Made by a program: the position numbers and the translations under genes
In this document: piece after piece, positions 9,424 through 16,672 of the stretch
Position numbering within the stretch: position 1 is the stretch's first letter
Layout of the letters: each line of letters begins with the position of its first letter
Notes under the pieces: generated by a model
What the model saw: the letters and a program-made list of their open reading frames with translations, nothing else
The model's database searches: none
Told to the model about the DNA's origin: nothing
NCBI GenBank assembly: GCA_900556395.1
Contig: USOQ01000002.1
Span: 1-64,000 of the forward strand
Direction: 5' to 3'
Length of the DNA stretch: 64,000 nt
Source of the DNA: Candidatus Segatella caccae
GTDB taxonomy: Bacteria > Bacteroidota > Bacteroidia > Bacteroidales > Bacteroidaceae

Positions 9424-9431
9424 CAAAGTTA
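9424..9431 (-). promoter_or_regulatory. -7 promoter box directly abutting the trmD start
   Basis: TAACTTTG on the minus strand lies 8 bases from the ATG at 9415. It excludes the longer reading-frame start at 9454, which would begin upstream of the promoter. Confidence 0.6.
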
Positions 9432-9473
9432 ATCATTCTACAGGAAAGAAGCAAATGTTTGGCAGATTATTTG

Positions 9474-9518
9474 CCGAAAAAAAGAGGCGCACAAGTATTT
9501 TGCTACTTGCACGCCTCT
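9474..9518 (-). terminator. Terminator of the two-peptide operon
   Basis: AGAGGCG...AAGTA (from 9483) pairs with TACTTG...CGCCTCT (to 9518). On the minus strand the stem is followed by CTTTTTTTCGG (9473-9482), a classic U-tract. Confidence 0.8.
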
Positions 9519-9564
9519 CTCTTTATTTGTTATTTACTTAGTGTCTACTTTGTTGACTTGTGCA

Positions 9565-9672
9565 TTATGCACAATTTAAACCATTGCCTCTGAGTAATGC
9601 CTCGCCATAGTTATTCATTGCTGACATGTAATTCTCAATAAAGCGCTTAATCATTTTCTTAATCATTTTCAT
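9565..9672 (-). CDS. Small cationic protein, 35 aa, second gene of a two-peptide operon
   Basis: The ORF reads MKMIKKMIKRFIENYM then SAMNNYGEALLRGNGLNCA. Its N-terminal half would form a cationic amphipathic helix (Lys/Arg alternating with Met/Ile/Phe), and the tail ends in an unpaired Cys. The start is preceded by an A-run and AGAAAGGATAACAATT. That arrangement parallels the A-run and GGACAAAGACT before the upstream 28-aa ORF, which supports translation of both. It shares promoter (9900-9907) and terminator (9474-9518) with that ORF. I do not recognise the family. A regulatory, membrane-active or toxin-like peptide are all possible and none is shown. Confidence 0.6.
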   Translation of the reverse strand: MKMIKKMIKRFIENYMSAMNNYGEALLRGNGLNCA

Positions 9673-9732
9673 AATTGTTATCCTTTCTTTTTTTTGTGTT
9701 AATACTGCGGGCTTTATCTCATGTGAGATTTT

Positions 9733-9819
9733 TTACTTGCCCATTTCCATTTTGTTGTTTACACGGATTGCCTGTGCTATCATAACACCTACAACCAGTA
9801 ATACCATTGTTGTAATCAT
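9733..9819 (-). CDS. Small single-span membrane protein, 28 aa, first gene of a two-peptide operon
   Basis: The ORF reads MITTMVLLVVGVMIAQAI then RVNNKMEMGK: one hydrophobic segment of about 16 residues (2-18) with a basic C-terminal end, so N-out/C-in insertion is likely. A leader hairpin (GAGGCTC / GAGCCTC, 9839-9857) sits immediately upstream on the minus strand, separated from the ATG by an A-run and GGACAAAGACT. It has its own promoter box at 9900-9907. Too short for routine gene callers. No family recognised; the size and shape resemble type I toxins and other bacterial small membrane proteins, but that is only a resemblance. Confidence 0.6.
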   Translation of the reverse strand: MITTMVLLVVGVMIAQAIRVNNKMEMGK

Positions 9820-9838
9820 AGTCTTTGTCCTTTTTTTT

Positions 9839-9857
9839 GAGGCTCCCTTTGAGCCTC
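9839..9857 (-). promoter_or_regulatory. Leader hairpin before the 28-aa ORF
   Basis: GAGGCTC and GAGCCTC form a 7-bp stem with a 5-base loop. On the minus strand it is followed by an 8-base A-run and the ORF start, so it is a 5' UTR structure and not a terminator. Confidence 0.5.
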
Positions 9858-9899
9858 TGTTCAACATTATCCTTTTTAACAATCTTACCTTTTCGAGTG

Positions 9900-9907
9900 C
9901 AAAGGTA
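9900..9907 (-). promoter_or_regulatory. -7 promoter box of the two-peptide operon
   Basis: TACCTTTG on the minus strand matches TAnnTTTG exactly and lies 80 bases before the 28-aa ORF. Confidence 0.6.
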
Positions 9908-10010
9908 ATGCCATTTTATTGAAAAACTGTCACAAAGACATGACAAAGATGTGAAAACGTGGATTTTTTTGACACATATCAAGATAACAAGTGATTTGCC
10001 ATACAAATGC

Positions 10011-10145
10011 TCACAGTGCTTCGTCCTCAGGACGCTGAAAGGCAGCCTGGGCTTTCAGTTTTGGAAGATGCTTCTTCTTTCTGAGCCATGCTGCCTTTCT
10101 TGCTTCGTACTGTTCGCGATGACGTTCCAAGAAATTGTCTGCCAT
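10011..10145 (-). CDS. Small basic protein, 44 aa, conserved-looking
   Basis: The ORF begins MADNFLERHREQYEARKAAW and ends FQRPEDEAL. It is a charged, helix-forming small protein with no signal peptide. From memory, Bacteroidota genomes carry short proteins starting MADN(F/Y)LE(R/K) followed by a Tyr-Glu-rich helix, often misannotated; I believe this is one, but this was not searched. It lies 69 bp after the DUF4270 gene on the same strand, so it could be the last gene of that operon. Function unknown. It is below normal gene-finder length cut-offs. Confidence 0.65.
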   Translation of the reverse strand: MADNFLERHREQYEARKAAWLRKKKHLPKLKAQAAFQRPEDEAL

Positions 10146-10185
10146 GCTTTAAGTAATATGAAAGATTTATAAGTTCGGGTACATT

Positions 10186-10207
10186 CTATTATATATGTAT
10201 ATAATAG
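10186..10207. repeat. AT-rich perfect palindrome between DUF4270 and the 44-aa ORF
   Basis: CTATTATATA (10186-10195) and TATATAATAG (10198-10207) flank a 2-base loop. It could be an RNA hairpin or an operator; no T-tract follows. Confidence 0.5.
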
Positions 10208-10214
10208 ATGTTCC

Positions 10215-11696
10215 TTATTCTTTAAACTTGCTGTAGATCACCTTTATCTGTACAGGACTGGCGGGTTTGCCTTCGCTGTCGGTAGAATTGTCTCCCTTGA
10301 ACAGTCGGGTAGTTGTAAGTCCCATGTCGTGAGTAATCTTGCTCACATATTGGTAGGAGTCGCGTGTGACGTAGCTGATGCTAACAGGCAACAGTGCTAC
10401 CTTGTTCCAGTTTGCTGTGCGTTTAGCTACAGGCACCTTATACATTTCGGTAATCAGATTGCCGATATTATTGAAAGTATAGGCATTCTTGGGTGTTGAT
10501 GAACTACTCGAGTTGTATGCTGCCGTATAAGAAGTACGGTAGTTGGTGATATTGCCATGCTCAAAAAAGCTTTTCAGACTATCTACAGGAATCATCAGAA
10601 TGTTATCGGGAGTAGCAAACGTGTATTCATCTTCGCTTACTTCGTTGTTCATTCTTGGGAAGGTGACAGAAGCCAAGGCCAATGTATCTTTTTCGTGTCC
10701 TCGCATGATATCTTCTACGGGTAGAGTTGCTGTAGTATAGATACCTGCAGGCGACTTGATATAGGTGCATTGGGATTCCTCCAGCATGCTGTTGATGCTA
10801 TTTGGATCGTTCTCAATGTAGTTGGTCTGTAACACTTCCTGTGTACTGAGGAAAGGATAGGAGTAGTTTCTCTTTTCCGTGCTATCACGCAGTCCGTCGT
10901 AAGACTTGATGTTTTTCCATCTTTCCCAGCAGAATACCATTTGCATAACATTAACCTTGGCTACGTTTCCGATGCCCGACTCATGCTTGATGTAGAAGCC
11001 AGGACAAACGTTGTGTACAAACTGGTAGTTGTTTTTGAAGTACTCTGGGTGATCCTTACGCATGAGCATGAGATATTCACCATAGTTGGCGTATTTGATG
11101 CCGTTCTTCCTATAGGGGTTGTTGAGATAAATCTTGAAGTATTTATTCTTCAGCGAATAGGTTGACGACGCCTTATATCCATTCTCTGTATCTACGTATC
11201 CCTGAGCAATGGGGTCGAAGTCAGAGTAATAGTTCTGTCCTTCCTCCATAGGCTTTTTCATCTCATAGGCTGTAACCTTCATGGGTGCGAGGGTATCGCC
11301 GTATGCACTCTCGTAGTTGACAATGAGGTAACAAGAGTCTGCTGTTACTTTTCCACCCGTATAAACTCCGTTCTCGTATTCTCCACCATGGGCGTAGCGT
11401 ATGTAGTCCAATGTGTCGAGTTCAAAGGAAGACAGGGTAGAGAACTGTGCCATGTAGTTGCCCGTTACGTAGTTATTGGTCTCAGGGTCTTTCACCATGC
11501 CAATGATACCATTGCTGTTGTTGCTGAGAACAGCACCTGTGGCTGCTGATTCTGTTACCACGTTATAGCGTGCGTCCGAGATATTGAGGCCATCTACTCT
11601 GTTGGTAGTAGTCTGACCTATTATGTCGGTCGTGTCATCGCATGATGCCAAGAAGATGGCTGCAATGAACAGAGTTGTTAACTTAAATAGTTTCAT
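10215..11696 (-). CDS. DUF4270 family lipoprotein
   Basis: A 493-residue exported lipoprotein. The signal sequence MKLFKLTTLFIAAIFLASC ends in a lipobox Cys followed by DDTTD; Asp after the Cys is common in Bacteroidota lipoproteins. The start is taken at 11696 because the 15 residues upstream in frame are not signal-like. The rest is predicted beta-rich, with many Ser/Thr/Tyr, and matches the DUF4270 family from its position directly after the one-domain starch synthase, an arrangement I recognise from Bacteroides/Prevotella. The function is not established; a surface or periplasmic carbohydrate role is only a guess from the neighbour. Confidence 0.85.
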   Translation of the reverse strand: MKLFKLTTLFIAAIFLASCDDTTDIIGQTTTNRVDGLNISDARYNVVTESAATGAVLSNNSNGIIGMVKDPETNNYVTGNYMAQFSTLSSFELDTLDYIRYAHGGEYENGVYTGGKVTADSCYLIVNYESAYGDTLAPMKVTAYEMKKPMEEGQNYYSDFDPIAQGYVDTENGYKASSTYSLKNKYFKIYLNNPYRKNGIKYANYGEYLMLMRKDHPEYFKNNYQFVHNVCPGFYIKHESGIGNVAKVNVMQMVFCWERWKNIKSYDGLRDSTEKRNYSYPFLSTQEVLQTNYIENDPNSINSMLEESQCTYIKSPAGIYTTATLPVEDIMRGHEKDTLALASVTFPRMNNEVSEDEYTFATPDNILMIPVDSLKSFFEHGNITNYRTSYTAAYNSSSSSTPKNAYTFNNIGNLITEMYKVPVAKRTANWNKVALLPVSISYVTRDSYQYVSKITHDMGLTTTRLFKGDNSTDSEGKPASPVQIKVIYSKFKE

Positions 11697-11725
11697 TATC
11701 CTTGAAAAAAAGTATCTTGTTTTCG

Positions 11726-12535
11726 TTATTCGTCGGGACAAATTTGGTTGATGAAGTTTTTGTAAGCTTCAGTGAAGTCGTCACCAGGGAATGTCATAAC
11801 TGGTTTACCCTTCTCATCGGCATACTTGAGTAGTTCTTCTGTGACAGGAGCTTCTCCCTCAATAACACCATCGCTGTAGTCGATAGCCATCTTGCCCAGT
11901 TCCATAAAGTTGAATGGGGTATTATAGCCGTCGAGCAATTCTGATTTAGCTTCGCGGAAATCTACGCATCTCTGGAAGTTGTCACCCAACTGGCCTTTCA
12001 ATTCGTTGGTATAGAGAGCTGAGATAACCTTTGCGTTAGCGAAGGAAGGTTCCTCGGCAAAAGCAGTCTTGATGTACAGCGGAGCCACTGCGCTCATCCA
12101 TCCCTGGCAGATGATGACATCTGGTTGCCAGCGTAGTTTCTTGACGGTTTCGAGCACGCCTCTTGCAAAGAAGATAGCACGTTCGCCGTTGTCTGTATAC
12201 TCGTTGCCGCTTTCGTCTGTACCCATCTGGCGATTATTGAAGTAGTCGTCGTTGTCGATAAAGTAGATTTGCTGGCGCGTTACGGGGATAGAGGCCACCT
12301 TGATAATCAATGGGTGGTCAGTGTCATCGATGATAAGATTCATTCCAGACAGGCGAATGACTTCGTGCAGCTGGCCGCGGCGTTCGTTGATAGTGCCCCA
12401 CTTGGGCATGAATGTGCGAATCTCGAAGCCTGCTTCCTGCATCTTCTGAGGTAACTCACGTCCCATTACAGACATGTGGCTTTCTGCCACGTATGGGTCA
12501 ATCTCCTGATTGATGAATAATACTTTCTTTGCCAT
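11726..12535 (-). CDS. Glycogen/starch synthase, GT5 N-terminal domain only
   Basis: A 269-residue protein homologous to the N-terminal Rossmann half of GT5 glycogen synthases: the AKKVLFINQEIDPYVAES opening, the WQPDVIICQGWMSAVAPLYIK segment (counterpart of the HxHDW region) and SALYTNELKG. The C-terminal half that binds the sugar nucleotide is absent, and the gene ends cleanly at a stop followed 29 bp later by DUF4270. It is therefore a family variant, not a frameshift product; short 270-residue versions are usual in Bacteroidota. Catalytic activity is doubtful. The start is at MAKKVLF (12535), 30 bases after a TATCTTTG box at 12566-12573. Confidence 0.88.
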   Translation of the reverse strand: MAKKVLFINQEIDPYVAESHMSVMGRELPQKMQEAGFEIRTFMPKWGTINERRGQLHEVIRLSGMNLIIDDTDHPLIIKVASIPVTRQQIYFIDNDDYFNNRQMGTDESGNEYTDNGERAIFFARGVLETVKKLRWQPDVIICQGWMSAVAPLYIKTAFAEEPSFANAKVISALYTNELKGQLGDNFQRCVDFREAKSELLDGYNTPFNFMELGKMAIDYSDGVIEGEAPVTEELLKYADEKGKPVMTFPGDDFTEAYKNFINQICPDE

Positions 12536-12565
12536 AGTTATAATTTTATTCTTACGAATTAGGTG

Positions 12566-12573
12566 CAAAGATA
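12566..12573 (-). promoter_or_regulatory. -7 promoter box for the starch synthase/DUF4270 operon
   Basis: TATCTTTG on the minus strand, an exact TAnnTTTG match, divergent from panC. Confidence 0.6.
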
Positions 12574-12708
12574 CAAAAAAAACTTCAGATTAAGCCAACT
12601 TTTTGACGAAAACAAGAAAAAGACTCGTCTATTTGGCATATTTTTATCATATTTCTTTCTTATTTAAGAAAAAAGTTGTTATTTTGCACCCCGAAAACAA
12701 ATATAGCA

Positions 12709-13560
12709 ATGAAAGTATTCGATAAGATTGTTGACCTCCAGAACGAACTTTTCGCTGTTCGCAAGGAGGGTAAGGAAATCGGTCTTGTACCAACTATGGG
12801 AGCGCTTCATGAGGGTCACGCCTCTCTCGTCAAGCGCAGTGTGAAAGAGAATGGCGTGACAGTGGTATCAGTTTTTCTGAATCCTACTCAGTTCAACGAC
12901 CAGGGTGACTTGGATCGTTATCCTCGTACCCTTGAGGCTGACTGCCAGCTTCTTGAGGCCTGTGGTGCCGACTATGTCTTTGCTCCATCAGTGAGTGAAA
13001 TGTATCCTATAGCCGATGAACGCCATTTTGAATTTCCTCCTGTTTCTACTGTTATGGAGGGCGCACGTCGTCCTGGTCATTTCAATGGTGTTTGTCAGGT
13101 GGTAAGTCGTCTGTTCTATATTGTTCGTCCTACACGTGCTTATTTTGGCGAAAAGGATTGGCAGCAGATAGCTGTCATCAAGCAACTTGTGAAGTACATC
13201 GGTTCTGATGTGCAGATTGTGGAGTGCCCCATCGTGCGTGATGAAGACGGATTGGCTAAGAGTAGCCGCAACACCTTGCTTGCTGCTGATGAGCGTGCCA
13301 TCGCTCCAGCCATCTATAAGGCGCTGAAGGCGAGTGTAGCTTATGCCAAGAATCATACCGTGCAGGAGACTCACGACCAAGTGGTGGCCGACATCAATGC
13401 CATTGATGGTTTAGAGGTAGAATATTTCGAGATTGTAGACGGTGATAGTTTGCAGGATGTAGCTTCGTGGGATGATAGCGCTTATGTAGTGGGCTGTATT
13501 ACTGTATATTGCGGTAAGACCCCCATTCGTCTCATCGATCATATAAGATATAAAGGATAA
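12709..13560 (+). CDS. panC: Pantoate--beta-alanine ligase
   Basis: A 283-residue pantothenate synthetase that joins pantoate to beta-alanine with ATP, the last step to vitamin B5. The nucleotidyltransferase motifs are present: [10 protein letters not shown] (HIGH-like), FLNPTQF for pantoate binding, YFGEKDWQQ, and the KSSRN loop equivalent to KMSKS. The start at [11 protein letters not shown] fits the family; the longer frame start at 12676 does not. panD follows 22 bp later, so beta-alanine supply and use are coupled in one operon. A TATTTTGC sequence just upstream (about 12681-12688) is an imperfect -7 box. Confidence 0.97.
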   Translation: MKVFDKIVDLQNELFAVRKEGKEIGLVPTMGALHEGHASLVKRSVKENGVTVVSVFLNPTQFNDQGDLDRYPRTLEADCQLLEACGADYVFAPSVSEMYPIADERHFEFPPVSTVMEGARRPGHFNGVCQVVSRLFYIVRPTRAYFGEKDWQQIAVIKQLVKYIGSDVQIVECPIVRDEDGLAKSSRNTLLAADERAIAPAIYKALKASVAYAKNHTVQETHDQVVADINAIDGLEVEYFEIVDGDSLQDVASWDDSAYVVGCITVYCGKTPIRLIDHIRYKG

Positions 13561-13582
13561 ATCATTCTTAAAAAACGGATAT

Positions 13583-13927
13583 ATGCAGATAGAAGTATTG
13601 AAGGCTAAGCTTCATTGTGTGACAGTCACTGAGGCTAACCTCAACTATATGGGTAGCATCACGATAGACGAAGATTTGATGGATGCTGCGGGATTGATAG
13701 CAGGAGAAAAGGTACAGATTGTAGACAATAACAACGGCGAGCGCCTTGAAACCTATATTATTAAAGGTGAGCGCGGAAGTGGTTGCATCTGTCTTAATGG
13801 AGCTGCTGCTCGCAAGGTGCAGGTAGGTGATACGGTAATTATCATTGCTTATGCCTTGATGGACTTTGAGGAGGCTAAGACTTTTGAGCCTACAGTGGTA
13901 TTCCCCAAAGAGGGAAACAAACTATAA
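13583..13927 (+). CDS. panD: Aspartate 1-decarboxylase
   Basis: A 114-residue pyruvoyl enzyme that makes beta-alanine from aspartate for pantothenate synthesis. The self-cleavage site is intact: Gly24-Ser25 in NYMGSITID, which yields the pyruvoyl group. [20 protein letters not shown] is the other family hallmark. Length is normal. It is the second gene of the panC-panD operon and is followed by a strong terminator at 14000-14048. No PanZ/PanM maturation factor is seen nearby, as expected outside enterobacteria. Confidence 0.97.
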   Translation: MQIEVLKAKLHCVTVTEANLNYMGSITIDEDLMDAAGLIAGEKVQIVDNNNGERLETYIIKGERGSGCICLNGAAARKVQVGDTVIIIAYALMDFEEAKTFEPTVVFPKEGNKL

Positions 13928-13973
13928 AGAGAAAGTATTTTTTTATTGGAAATAAGTTAAAAAGAAGATACTA

Positions 13974-13996
13974 AACTTACATTAGTTTTGTAAGTT
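13974..13996. repeat. Small hairpin after panD
   Basis: AACTTACA and TGTAAGTT form an 8-bp stem with a 7-base loop ahead of the main terminator. No T-tract, so its role is unclear. Confidence 0.4.
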
Positions 13997-13999
13997 AAT

Positions 14000-14048
14000 A
14001 CACCGACCGAAAGTGCATGATTCACGATTCGGTCGGTGTGTTTTTTTT
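14000..14048 (+). terminator. Strong terminator of the panCD operon
   Basis: ACACCGACCGAA pairs perfectly with TTCGGTCGGTGT (12 bp) and is followed by GTTTTTTTT. Confidence 0.92.
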
Positions 14049-14066
14049 GTTTGGGGAGAACAGAAA

Positions 14067-14156
14067 TTAGTCTTTGTACCTTTTATTGTACTTTTTTTCT
14101 TTCTTGCGTGTTACACATAAGAAAGAGAGACATAAACTGATGAGCGTTACTAACAT
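14067..14156 (-). CDS. Candidate 29-aa single-span membrane protein
   Basis: The ORF reads MLVTLISLCLSFLCVT then RKKEKKYNKRYKD: a 14-16 residue hydrophobic helix with a strongly basic tail, the same plan as the 28-aa protein at 9733-9819. A TATCTTTG box lies on the same strand at 14212-14219, 55 bases upstream, which supports a transcript. The downstream end runs into the panCD terminator hairpin (14000-14048), but on the minus strand that hairpin has no U-tract. No family recognised; could be chance, since the ORF is short and AT-rich. Confidence 0.35.
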   Translation of the reverse strand: MLVTLISLCLSFLCVTRKKEKKYNKRYKD

Positions 14157-14211
14157 ACGGATATTACCTTTTACTATTTTAAATGTTGTGCTGAGTGCAG
14201 CATATCTTTTG

Positions 14212-14219
14212 CAAAGATA
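14212..14219 (-). promoter_or_regulatory. -7 box upstream of the 29-aa ORF
   Basis: TATCTTTG on the minus strand, an exact match in an otherwise geneless stretch. Confidence 0.45.
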
Positions 14220-14318
14220 GTAAAATAGTTAGAAAATAGTTACATTTCGTTTAAAAAAATGAAGAAAAAAAGAATAAACAATAAACAAAAGCAACTTGTT
14301 GTATTTGGTAAAGGCATC

Positions 14319-14361
14319 TAAAAAAAGAGAACTAAACTTGCCAATGGCGAGTTTAGTTCTC
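14319..14361 (-). terminator. Strong terminator of the decarboxylase operon
   Basis: GAGAACTAAACTTGCC (14327-14342) pairs with GGCGAGTTTAGTTCTC (14346-14361), with one wobble. On the minus strand the stem runs into a T7 tract. Confidence 0.92.
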
Positions 14362-14397
14362 CCTTAATAATCTTAATGAATCGATGTTTATTGTGTC

Positions 14398-14823
14398 TTA
14401 TTCAATGACAACCAGTGCATCTTCCTCAAGAACAGCCTGACCTGGTTTAACGCAGATAGCAGTTACCTTACCATCCTTCTCAGCCTCGATGTTGTTCTGC
14501 ATCTTCATAGCTTCGAGAACGACAACAGTATCACCAGCCTTTACCTCCTGGCCTACAGCCACCTCGATGCTGGTGATAGTACCAGGCAGAGGTGCCTTTA
14601 CTGCGTTGGCGGTATTTACGTTGGCTGCTGGAGTAGCCTCAGCATCATCAGATGCAGCAGCTGGTTGTCCGAGTACTACCTTCTTCTTCTCAGGCTCAGC
14701 TTCCTGTTCCATTTCTACTTTATAAGCTTCACCGTTGACGTTGACGTTTGCGATGTTTCCTTCAACAGTGTCAATCTGAACCTTATATTCTTTTCCGTCG
14801 ATTGTATATTTAAACTCTTTCAT
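14398..14823 (-). CDS. Biotin carrier subunit of methylmalonyl-CoA decarboxylase/acyl-CoA carboxylase complex
   Basis: A 141-residue biotinyl carrier. The C-terminal biotinyl domain (about 75-141) has the EAMKMQN motif with biotinylated Lys107. It is joined by an Ala/Pro-rich flexible linker (about 50-78) to an N-terminal small beta domain. This architecture is that of the gamma subunit of sodium-pumping decarboxylases. It is the last gene of the operon with the carboxyltransferase (15030-16595) and the 49-residue epsilon-like protein, ending at a strong terminator. The linker is typical and lets biotin swing between the carboxyltransferase and the membrane beta subunit, which is not encoded in this window. 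Confidence 0.93.
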   Translation of the reverse strand: MKEFKYTIDGKEYKVQIDTVEGNIANVNVNGEAYKVEMEQEAEPEKKKVVLGQPAAASDDAEATPAANVNTANAVKAPLPGTITSIEVAVGQEVKAGDTVVVLEAMKMQNNIEAEKDGKVTAICVKPGQAVLEEDALVVIE

Positions 14824-14829
14824 TTTTCT

Positions 14830-14979
14830 TTATGGTTTAGCTGTTAAACTCAGGAACTTAGCATTCCACATCGTCTGGCGTGGCTGTATAGTGATGATGC
14901 CTGGCTCCTTGTCGTGTACGTTATTGCCCTGATACTCGTAGAGAGCCATGGCAATCGCAGCATAAATATTCTTATCCAT
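14830..14979 (-). CDS. Epsilon/OadG-tail-like small subunit of the decarboxylase, 49 aa
   Basis: The ORF begins MDKNIYAAIAMALYEYQGN and continues VHDKEPGIITI...MWNAKFLSL. The AAIAMAL-Y...VHD-E...ITI...WN-K pattern resembles the soluble C-terminal tail of OadG/delta subunits in Bacteroidota. In Veillonella methylmalonyl-CoA decarboxylase a separate ~55-residue epsilon subunit is homologous to the end of the delta subunit, and this gene fits that description. It lies between the carboxyltransferase and the biotin carrier with spacings of about 50 and 6 bp. The transmembrane helix of a full OadG is missing. The start at 14979 follows an AGATTCAGAAA context. Confidence 0.7.
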   Translation of the reverse strand: MDKNIYAAIAMALYEYQGNNVHDKEPGIITIQPRQTMWNAKFLSLTAKP

Positions 14980-15029
14980 TTTCTGAATCTCCAATTATTA
15001 ATTATAAACTATAAATTATAAATTGAAAA

Positions 15030-16595
15030 TTACATTGGCATACATCCGTGCTTCTTAGCAGGCAAGCTCTGACGCTTGGTGGCAAGCTGAGCCAGACCAC
15101 GGCAGATGCGGAAACGAGTATTGCGTGGCTCAATGACATCATCAATGTAGCCATACTGAGCAGCCTGATATGGATTAGCAAACTTGTCAGTATACTCCTG
15201 CTCCTTCTCAGCCAGGAATGCCTTTACATCCTCGCCTGCTTCCTTCTTAGCCTTGGCTTCCTTGCCGCAGAGTACGGCAACAGCACCGCTGGCACCCATT
15301 ACTGCAATCTCTGAAGAAGGCCAAGCGAAGTTCAAGTCAGCACGCAACTGCTTGCAGCCCATCACGATGTGGCTACCACCGTAGCTCTTGCGCAATGTGA
15401 TGGTAATCTTAGGCACGGTAGCCTCGCCGTAAGCGTAGAGCAACTGTGCACCATGGAGGATGACAGCGTTGTACTCCTGACCTGTACCTGGCAAGAATCC
15501 TGGAACGTCAACGAGAGATACGATAGGAATGTTGAATGCATCGCAGAAGCGAACGAAACGAGCTGCCTTACGGCTGGCGTTTACATCGAGTACACCAGCA
15601 TAAGCTGAAGGCTGGTTGGCTACGATACCTACGCTTTGACCATTGAAGCGGGCGAAACCAGTGATAATGTTCTTAGCAAACTTAGGCTGAACCTCGAAGA
15701 ACTCACCATTGTCGGTTACGGCACCAATCACCTTATACATGTCGTATGCCTGGTTAGGATCGTCTGGGATAATCTCGTTCAGAGTATCGTCCATACGGTC
15801 GATAGGGTCTGTGCACTCTACGCGTGGAGCCTCTTCGGTATTGTTGCTTGGGATGTAAGAGAGCAGGCTCTTGATCATCTCGATAGCCTCTTCCTCTGTC
15901 TTGGCAGCGAAGTGGGTAACACCACTCTTGGTAGCGTGAACCGATGCACCACCGAGGTGCTCTGCGTCGATGTCCTCACCAGTTACGGTCTTAACCACCT
16001 TAGGACCTGTCAGGAACATGTAAGAAGTCTGCTCCTTCATGATGATGAAGTCGGTCAAACCTGGAGAGTAAACGGCACCACCGGCGCAAGGGCCCATGAT
16101 AGCAGAGATCTGAGGGATGACGCCAGAAGCGAGGATGTTGCGCTCGAAGATTTCACCATAGCCAGCGAGAGCGCAGATACCTTCCTGGATACGAGCACCA
16201 CCAGAGTCGTTCATGCAGATGACCGGTGCACCCATAGTCATAGCCATATCCATCACTTTGCAAATCTTCTGTGCCATTGTCTCAGAGAGCGAACCACCAT
16301 TCACGGTGAAGTCCTGAGCATATACATAAACCAGGCGGCCTGCGATGGTAGCACTACCAGCAACGACACCGTCGCCGAGATATTGCTTTTTCTCCATACC
16401 AAAGTTGGTGCAACGATGCAACTTGAACATATCATACTCTTCGAAACTGCCAGCGTCTACCAACATTTCGATACGCTCACGAGCGGTATATTTGCCACGT
16501 GCATGTTGCTTCTCGATGGCTTTCTCGCCACCGCCAAGGCGAGCCTGTTCGCGCTTGGCGATCAGCTCCTTAATCTTTTCTATTTGTTTGCTCAT
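15030..16595 (-). CDS. Methylmalonyl-CoA decarboxylase alpha / acyl-CoA carboxylase carboxyltransferase subunit
   Basis: A 521-residue biotin-dependent carboxyltransferase of the crotonase fold. It carries both acyl-CoA binding regions: the N-half with NDSGGARIQEG and GPCAGGAVYSPGLTDF, and the C-half with LVDVPGFLPGTGQEY and GGSHIVMGCKQLRADL. In propionate/succinate-forming Bacteroidota this subunit transfers CO2 from methylmalonyl-CoA to biotin. The next two genes, an epsilon-like protein and a biotin carrier, favour the decarboxylase over propionyl-CoA carboxylase. The beta subunit that would pump Na+ is not here. Its promoter (TATCTTTG, 16665-16672) is set immediately behind the terminator of the upstream TonB receptor gene. 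Confidence 0.93.
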   Translation of the reverse strand: MSKQIEKIKELIAKREQARLGGGEKAIEKQHARGKYTARERIEMLVDAGSFEEYDMFKLHRCTNFGMEKKQYLGDGVVAGSATIAGRLVYVYAQDFTVNGGSLSETMAQKICKVMDMAMTMGAPVICMNDSGGARIQEGICALAGYGEIFERNILASGVIPQISAIMGPCAGGAVYSPGLTDFIIMKEQTSYMFLTGPKVVKTVTGEDIDAEHLGGASVHATKSGVTHFAAKTEEEAIEMIKSLLSYIPSNNTEEAPRVECTDPIDRMDDTLNEIIPDDPNQAYDMYKVIGAVTDNGEFFEVQPKFAKNIITGFARFNGQSVGIVANQPSAYAGVLDVNASRKAARFVRFCDAFNIPIVSLVDVPGFLPGTGQEYNAVILHGAQLLYAYGEATVPKITITLRKSYGGSHIVMGCKQLRADLNFAWPSSEIAVMGASGAVAVLCGKEAKAKKEAGEDVKAFLAEKEQEYTDKFANPYQAAQYGYIDDVIEPRNTRFRICRGLAQLATKRQSLPAKKHGCMPM

Positions 16596-16664
16596 AATTA
16601 ATTATTATGTATAGTTTTCTTTTTTTAGAGTCATTGTGAGCTTCTTATGCGCACAAATCGGGGG

Positions 16665-16672
16665 CAAAGATA
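16665..16672 (-). promoter_or_regulatory. -7 promoter box of the decarboxylase operon
   Basis: TATCTTTG on the minus strand begins immediately after the T-tract of the preceding terminator and lies 70 bases before the ATG at 16595. Confidence 0.65.

Noticed and set aside
9719..10006. 95-aa minus-strand ORF overlapping the two-peptide operon
   Set aside because: Its frame crosses the promoter box and leader hairpin, and the composition is not protein-like; the 28- and 35-aa ORFs explain the region better.
15636..16601. 321-aa plus-strand ORF
   Set aside because: It lies fully antisense to the carboxyltransferase gene, which has clear family motifs; the composition is that of a complement shadow.
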